Shown: one piece after another, positions 5,700 through 9,805 of the stretch
How positions within the stretch are numbered: position 1 is the first letter of the stretch
Layout: every line of letters starts with the position of its first letter
NCBI GenBank assembly: GCA_022508685.1
Contig: JAFLUS010000053.1
Location: 1-9,805 of the forward strand
Direction: 5' to 3'
DNA from: Prevotellaceae bacterium
GTDB lineage: Bacteria > Bacteroidota > Bacteroidia > Bacteroidales > Bacteroidaceae
DNA length: 9,805 nucleotides
The notes under the pieces: model-generated
The model's input: the letters and a program-made list of their open reading frames with translations, nothing else
Told to the model about the DNA's origin: nothing
The model's database searches: none
Translations under genes and position numbers: made by a program

Positions 5700-8588
5700 T
5701 GCTTCGAGCCAGTTTGTGCCCCAGCCGCAGTCGGCGATGAGGGGAACGGCCATGTGGCAGGCAGCCTGCATCTCTTCGATGACGAGGCGTTGCAATTGCT
5801 CGCGCTCTTCGGGTAAAGCGCTGAAGTTCAGTTCGTCGTGCACTTGGAGAATCATTTTCGACTGCAGTCCTTCGGCACGCAGACGGCGGTCGATGCGCAC
5901 CATCGCAATCTTGATGATGTCGGCGGCTGTGCCCTGAATGGGGGCGTTGATGGCATTGCGCTCGGCATAACCGCGAACGGTGGCGTTGTGGGAATTGATG
6001 TCGGGCAGATAGCAGCGACGGCGGAAGAGGGTTTCGGTGTAGCCGCGTTCGCGAGCCATGTTGATAGAGCGGTTCATATACTCCTTCACCTGCGGATAAG
6101 TGGCGAAATAGCCGTCTATCAGTTCTTTAGCCTCGGTGCGGCTGACTTGCATCCGTTCTGCCAGACCGAAGGCGGAGATGCCGTAGATGATGCCGAAATT
6201 GGCAGTTTTTGCCTTGCGCCGTTGGTCGGCAGTCACTTCGTCGATGGGTAAATGGTAGACTTTTGCTGCCGTCGCGCGGTGGATGTCGTGTCCTTCGCAG
6301 AATGCCTCAATCATGTTGCGGTCTTGGCTGAGGTGCGCCATGATGCGGAGTTCAATCTGCGAATAGTCGGCAGAGAAGAACACGCAACCCGCATCGGGGA
6401 TGAACGCCTTGCGCACTTCCTTTCCGTTCTCGTCGCGGATAGGGATGTTCTGAAGGTTGGGATTGGAACTGGAGAGTCGTCCGGTCGATGTAACCGATTG
6501 GTTATAAGATGTATGTATATGTCCGGTTGCCGGATTGACGAGCAAGGGTAGGGCGTCGACATAAGTGCCGAGCAGTTTCTTGTAACCGCGATATTCGAGA
6601 ATTTTCTCGACGATAGGATGCTTGGAGCGCAGGTTCTGCAGCACTTCCTCGCTCGTGACGTATTGTCCCGTCTTGGTTTTCTTCGGTTTTTCAACGATTT
6701 TCAGTCGTCCGAACAGCACGTCGCCCACTTGTTTCGGAGAGGCGATGTTGAAGTTTTCGCCTGCCATTTCGTGTATTTCGTGCTCGATTTGCTGCATTTT
6801 CGCTGTAAATTCTTGCGAAATCTGTTGCAGCGATGCCGTGTCGAGACATACGCCGTTGCGCTCCATTCGTGCCAAGACAGGCACGAGCGGCATTTCGATG
6901 TCGTGGAAGAGGTCGTACAGATTTTCGCGGCGCAGTTCGGCATCGAGCACATTGAAAAGTTGGAGCGTGATGTCGGCATCTTCGGCAGCATACTCGCAGA
7001 CTTCCGACGGCGGCAGTTCGCGCATGGAGCGTTGGTCTTTGCCGCGGTTGCCGATGAGTTCGTCGATGTGGATGGTCTGGTAGTTCAGATAGATTTCCGC
7101 CAGATAGTCCATGTTGTGGCGGAGTTCGGGGTGGAGCACATAGTGGGCTATCATCGTGTCGAACAGCGGCCCCTGAACATCGATGCCATAATTGGCAAGC
7201 ACGATGATGTCGTACTTGAGATTTTGTCCCACCTTCACGATGTCGTCATTTTCGTAAATGTCTTTCAGCAATCCGACGATGCGTTCGGCTTCGGCGCGTT
7301 CCGAAGGCACCGGAATGTAATAAGCCTCGTGCGCGTTGGCAGACAGGCTCAATCCGACCAATTCTGCGCGTATGGCATCGGTGGAAGTGGTCTCCGTATC
7401 TATACTGACGAATTTTTCCGACAAGAATTTTTGCCGAATTTTCAAAATTTCTTCCTCATTCTCAACGAGATAATACTGATGCGGCACCGTTTTGTGGCTC
7501 TTGAGAATCGCGTCGTTTGGCGTTTCCGTCCCTTCGGTCGGAAAAACGGAATTCTCAGCGGTCGGATTTTGCACATTTCCGTCCGATTTTTTGTCGGTGG
7601 CGGCAGTGGAGTGGGGGAGCGGTTCGGCAGGCGCGAACAAATCCATCATGCCCGTTTCTGCTTTTCGCGACTTCGGTGTCGGTTTGACGATGTCCTGTTC
7701 CGGAGTGGCGGCGGGGGAGAGGATGCGTCGGGCGAGTGCACGGAACTCGAGTTCGTTGAACAGTTCGGTCAGCCGCTCGGCATTCTTCTCTTGTCGGCGG
7801 AGGTCGTCGAGCGTGATGTCGACGGGAACGTCCGTCTTGATGGTGGCGAGGAATTTGGATTGGCGGATTTGTTCGATGTTGTCGCCAATCTTCACCTTAA
7901 TGGAACCGCGGAGGCTGCCGTAGTCTTCGAGCAGCCGTTCAATGTTGCCGAATTCATCGATAAGTTTGACGGCAGTCTTTTCGCCCACGCCCGGACATCC
8001 CGGAATGTTGTCGGCCTTGTCGCCCATCAGTCCCAAGAGGTCGATGACTTGCGAAGGGTGGTGGATGCCGTATTTTTCGCACACTTCCTTTTCGCCGAGC
8101 AGTTCGAAGGACGTTTCGCCCGTTCGCGGTCGATACATCCACACGTTGGGACGGACGAGTTGACCATAGTCTTTGTCGGGCGTCATCATAAAAACGCCGA
8201 TTTCATCGGTATTTTCCGCCGAAAACCGCCATGCGAGCGTACCGATGACGTCGTCGGCTTCGTAGCCCGGAACCTCGAGAATGGGGATGTTGTAGGCGTG
8301 GAGAATTTCCTTTATATAAGGTACGGCGAAGCGGATGCCTTCGGGCGTTTCTTCGCGTTGCGCCTTGTAGTCGGGATAGAGGTCGTGTCGGAACGTGTTT
8401 CCGTGGGGGTCGAAGGCGACGCCGATGTAGTCGGGGTTCTCCTTGTTGAGCACTTCCTCTAACGTGTTGACAAACCCAAGTATGGCAGAGGTATTTTCGC
8501 CTTTGCTGTTGAAGCGCGGATTGCGAATTAAGGCATAATAGGCGCGGTAGATGAGCGCATAGGCGTCGAGAAGGAAGAGTTTTTTCAT
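5694..8588 (-). CDS. polA: DNA polymerase I
   Basis: A complete 964-residue PolA, which fills gaps during excision repair and removes RNA primers from Okazaki fragments. The 5' nuclease covers about residues 1-295: Asp8 in LLDAY, GYEADDVIG (Asp112, Asp113), TPDKDYGQLV (Asp138, Asp140), and the helix-3-turn-helix stretch GDKADNIPGCPGVGEKTA. A poor-complexity linker (about 296-365), rich in Pro, Thr and Glu, follows. The 3'-5' proofreading domain keeps its DEDD set: Asp397 and Glu399 in SIDTET, Asp460 in GQNLKYD, and Asp537 in YAAEDAD. The polymerase domain has motif A with Asp741 (FSADYSQIELR), motif B RRKAKTANFGIIYG (790-803), and motif C QVHDE with Asp918. All three activities therefore look intact, which is not true of every bacterial PolA. 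ATG 8588 follows an A-rich stretch (GAAAAAG) in place of a Shine-Dalgarno sequence. The stop lies inside the third hairpin of the cluster downstream. Confidence 0.98.
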   Translation of the reverse strand: MKKLFLLDAYALIYRAYYALIRNPRFNSKGENTSAILGFVNTLEEVLNKENPDYIGVAFDPHGNTFRHDLYPDYKAQREETPEGIRFAVPYIKEILHAYNIPILEVPGYEADDVIGTLAWRFSAENTDEIGVFMMTPDKDYGQLVRPNVWMYRPRTGETSFELLGEKEVCEKYGIHHPSQVIDLLGLMGDKADNIPGCPGVGEKTAVKLIDEFGNIERLLEDYGSLRGSIKVKIGDNIEQIRQSKFLATIKTDVPVDITLDDLRRQEKNAERLTELFNELEFRALARRILSPAATPEQDIVKPTPKSRKAETGMMDLFAPAEPLPHSTAATDKKSDGNVQNPTAENSVFPTEGTETPNDAILKSHKTVPHQYYLVENEEEILKIRQKFLSEKFVSIDTETTSTDAIRAELVGLSLSANAHEAYYIPVPSERAEAERIVGLLKDIYENDDIVKVGQNLKYDIIVLANYGIDVQGPLFDTMIAHYVLHPELRHNMDYLAEIYLNYQTIHIDELIGNRGKDQRSMRELPPSEVCEYAAEDADITLQLFNVLDAELRRENLYDLFHDIEMPLVPVLARMERNGVCLDTASLQQISQEFTAKMQQIEHEIHEMAGENFNIASPKQVGDVLFGRLKIVEKPKKTKTGQYVTSEEVLQNLRSKHPIVEKILEYRGYKKLLGTYVDALPLLVNPATGHIHTSYNQSVTSTGRLSSSNPNLQNIPIRDENGKEVRKAFIPDAGCVFFSADYSQIELRIMAHLSQDRNMIEAFCEGHDIHRATAAKVYHLPIDEVTADQRRKAKTANFGIIYGISAFGLAERMQVSRTEAKELIDGYFATYPQVKEYMNRSINMARERGYTETLFRRRCYLPDINSHNATVRGYAERNAINAPIQGTAADIIKIAMVRIDRRLRAEGLQSKMILQVHDELNFSALPEEREQLQRLVIEEMQAACHMAVPLIADCGWGTNWLEAH

Positions 8589-8609
8589 CTTTTTCGGGGT
8601 TATTTCGTG

Positions 8610-8640
8610 TAAAGTTACTCAATTTATTCCAAGTCACAAG
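8610..8640 (-). promoter_or_regulatory. Predicted polA promoter
   Basis: On the minus strand, CTTG (8637-8640) and TAACTTTA (8610-8617) are separated by 19 bases. This agrees with the Bacteroidetes pattern TTTG-N19-TAnnTTTG with one mismatch in each box. The start of transcription would fall about 15 bases before the polA ATG. The match is by eye only. Confidence 0.5.
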
Positions 8641-8649
8641 TTAATTTGC

Positions 8650-8657
8650 TAAATTTG
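8650..8657 (+). promoter_or_regulatory. Minus-7 promoter box for the polyprenyl synthase gene
   Basis: TAAATTTG is an exact match to TAnnTTTG and is identical to the box before the GH127 gene, with the same preceding C. Only a weak minus-33 box (TTTA, 8623-8626, slightly too far) is seen. Transcription would begin at about 8662-8666. That places the in-frame ATG at 8666 at or next to the RNA end and supports translation from the ATG at 8720, with a leader of about 55 bases. Confidence 0.5.
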
Positions 8658-8719
8658 TACCCGAAATGGCGCAGATTTGCGTCTGTAAATTAGAAAATTA
8701 CTCAACTTTTTCATCGAAA

Positions 8720-9694
8720 ATGGATGTTTTGCAGCAGATTGTTCAGCCGATAGAACAGGAAATGGCACACTACGAGCAGATATATGGCTCGTTTCTGACC
8801 CATCGTCATGCGTTGCTGAACGAGATACTGCAGCAGGTGGCTCGTCGGAAGGGCAAGATGATGCGTCCGATGTTGGTTCTGCTGTCTGCCAAATTGTTCG
8901 GTGAAATCGGCGAAAATACCATTTTTTCGGCTGCAGCATTCGAGTATTTTCACAATGCGAGCCTCTTGCACGACGACGTTGTCGACAGCAGTGACGAGCG
9001 TCGCGGATTGCCGTCGGTGAATGCGGCGTTTGGCAACAAGGCTGCCGTACTGGTGGGCGACTACCTCCTTGCCCTTTCGCTCAAGACGGCTGCCATGACG
9101 AACAATCCGCAAGTCATCAGCGTCGTGTCCGATGCTGCACAGGGATTGTCGGACGGCGAATTGCTGCAGTTGCGAAGTGTCTGTAACAGAGAGATTTCCG
9201 AAGCAGTTTACTACGACATTATCCGTGCCAAGACGGCAGCACTCTTCTCGGCTTGCACACAGGCTGGCGCACTGACGGCTGCGGCTGCCGACGACGATGT
9301 GCAGCGGCTGAAAATGTTTGGCGAACTGGTGGGCATCTGCTTCCAAATCAAGGACGACATTTTCGACTATATGTCTGACGCACAGATTGGTAAGCCCACA
9401 GGCAACGATATGCGTGAAGGCAAACTGACGTTGCCCGTGATACACGCGCTGACGGCATCGGGCGACGAAGCGATGATGGCTGTTGCACGGCGGGTGAAGG
9501 ACGGCACTGCCGATGCTCGCCAGATTGACGAATTGGTGGATTTCACTCTGCGACAAGGTGGCATCGACTATGCGGCGGCGGCAATGGAACGCCATGCGCA
9601 GCAGGCGAAGGAATTGCTGTCGGTGTATGCAGATTCTTCGGTGAAATCGGCACTTTTCGCCTATGTAGACTACGTCGTGGGACGCAATTTCTGA
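8720..9694 (+). CDS. Long-chain polyprenyl diphosphate synthase (octaprenyl-type)
   Basis: A 324-residue trans-prenyltransferase of the IspB/IspA family, which condenses isopentenyl diphosphate units onto an allylic primer in the cytoplasm. The first Asp-rich motif is DDVVD (85-89, in LLHDDVVDSSDERRG) and the second is DDIFD (212-216, in QIKDDIFDYM). Both bind the Mg-diphosphate of the substrates, and GKMMRP (45-50) binds isopentenyl diphosphate. The residue five before DDVVD is Ala80, and no bulky aromatic sits at the -4 or -5 position; in this family that allows long products (C35-C40 or more) rather than farnesyl or geranylgeranyl diphosphate. In a Bacteroidales host the product would most likely be the menaquinone side chain, which is inference. 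I chose ATG 8720 (MDVLQQIVQPIEQEM) because family members start here and a promoter box ends only 9 bases before the upstream in-frame ATG at 8666, which would add 18 poorly conserved residues. It is divergent from polA and ends just before a terminator. Confidence 0.9.
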   Translation: MDVLQQIVQPIEQEMAHYEQIYGSFLTHRHALLNEILQQVARRKGKMMRPMLVLLSAKLFGEIGENTIFSAAAFEYFHNASLLHDDVVDSSDERRGLPSVNAAFGNKAAVLVGDYLLALSLKTAAMTNNPQVISVVSDAAQGLSDGELLQLRSVCNREISEAVYYDIIRAKTAALFSACTQAGALTAAAADDDVQRLKMFGELVGICFQIKDDIFDYMSDAQIGKPTGNDMREGKLTLPVIHALTASGDEAMMAVARRVKDGTADARQIDELVDFTLRQGGIDYAAAAMERHAQQAKELLSVYADSSVKSALFAYVDYVVGRNF

Positions 9695-9736
9695 CCCACG
9701 GCGGACACCACTGAAAATGCTTCGGAAGAAAGGCTG

Positions 9737-9781
9737 AAAAAAGACTATAGTTTCGTGATTTTTTCATCGGAGTCTTTTTTT
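9737..9781 (+). terminator. Probable intrinsic terminator of the polyprenyl synthase gene
   Basis: AAAAAAGACT (9737-9746) pairs perfectly with AGTCTTTTTT (9771-9780). The stem can continue inward imperfectly through CGTGA (9754-9758) and TCATCG (9764-9769, one bulged T), closing a small T-rich loop. The 3' arm ends in a run of seven T, as expected for an A-tract/T-tract terminator 42 bases after the stop codon. Confidence 0.6.
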
Positions 9782-9798
9782 CACGAAACTATAGTCTT
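9741..9798 (-). terminator. Perfect 18-bp inverted repeat, probable terminator for a leftward gene outside the window
   Basis: AAGACTATAGTTTCGTGA (9741-9758) and its exact complement (9781-9798) flank a 22-base T-rich spacer. Read on the minus strand, the 18-bp stem ends in AGTC followed by six T, which fits an intrinsic terminator for a gene coming in from the right. Read on the plus strand the stem is followed by GTGTATA, with no T tract. The left arm overlaps the shorter plus-strand terminator, so the two stems exclude each other. It could instead be the end of a small dispersed repeat cut by the window edge. Confidence 0.55.
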
Positions 9799-9805
9799 GT
9801 GTATA

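Noticed and set aside
6618..8462. A 614-codon open frame on the plus strand opposite polA
   Set aside because: Composition-driven shadow of polA; no domain, and no promoter or ribosome-binding signal suited to it. polA on the other strand has all motifs intact.

Overview
The window looks like chromosomal DNA from a member of the Bacteroidales, most likely Prevotella-like. The grounds are exact TAnnTTTG-type minus-7 promoter boxes in front of two genes, very weak Shine-Dalgarno sequences, a secreted GH127 enzyme typical of gut Bacteroidetes, and the style of the PolA and polyprenyl synthase proteins. The genus is an inference; no rRNA or tRNA is present to fix it.

Layout from left to right: (1) the 3' part of a rightward gene for a helix-hairpin-helix protein with a probable outer-membrane beta-barrel, whose start lies left of the window; (2) a short gap with a promoter, then a rightward gene for a secreted GH127 beta-L-arabinofuranosidase with an extra C-terminal beta-sandwich, closed by a strong intrinsic terminator; (3) a leftward gene for an HUH/Y1 single-strand transposase of the RAYT (REP-associated tyrosine transposase) type carrying an unusual C-terminal alpha/beta domain; (4) just upstream of it, three consecutive triloop hairpins that run into the polA stop codon; (5) the leftward polA gene for a complete DNA polymerase I; (6) a compact divergent promoter region; (7) a rightward gene for a long-chain polyprenyl diphosphate synthase; (8) a compound inverted repeat at the right edge that reads as an intrinsic terminator on both strands.

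The genes do not form one pathway. polA (replication and repair) and the polyprenyl synthase (isoprenoid side chain, probably for menaquinone) are housekeeping genes fired from one divergent promoter region. The GH127 enzyme is a lone carbohydrate-degrading gene with no SusC/SusD pair in view. The accessory part is the transposase and the hairpin cluster between it and polA. This is the best candidate for something unusual: a single-copy domesticated HUH nuclease next to its probable single-stranded hairpin substrate. All five intergenic gaps are shorter than about 135 bases, and no further genes were seen in them.
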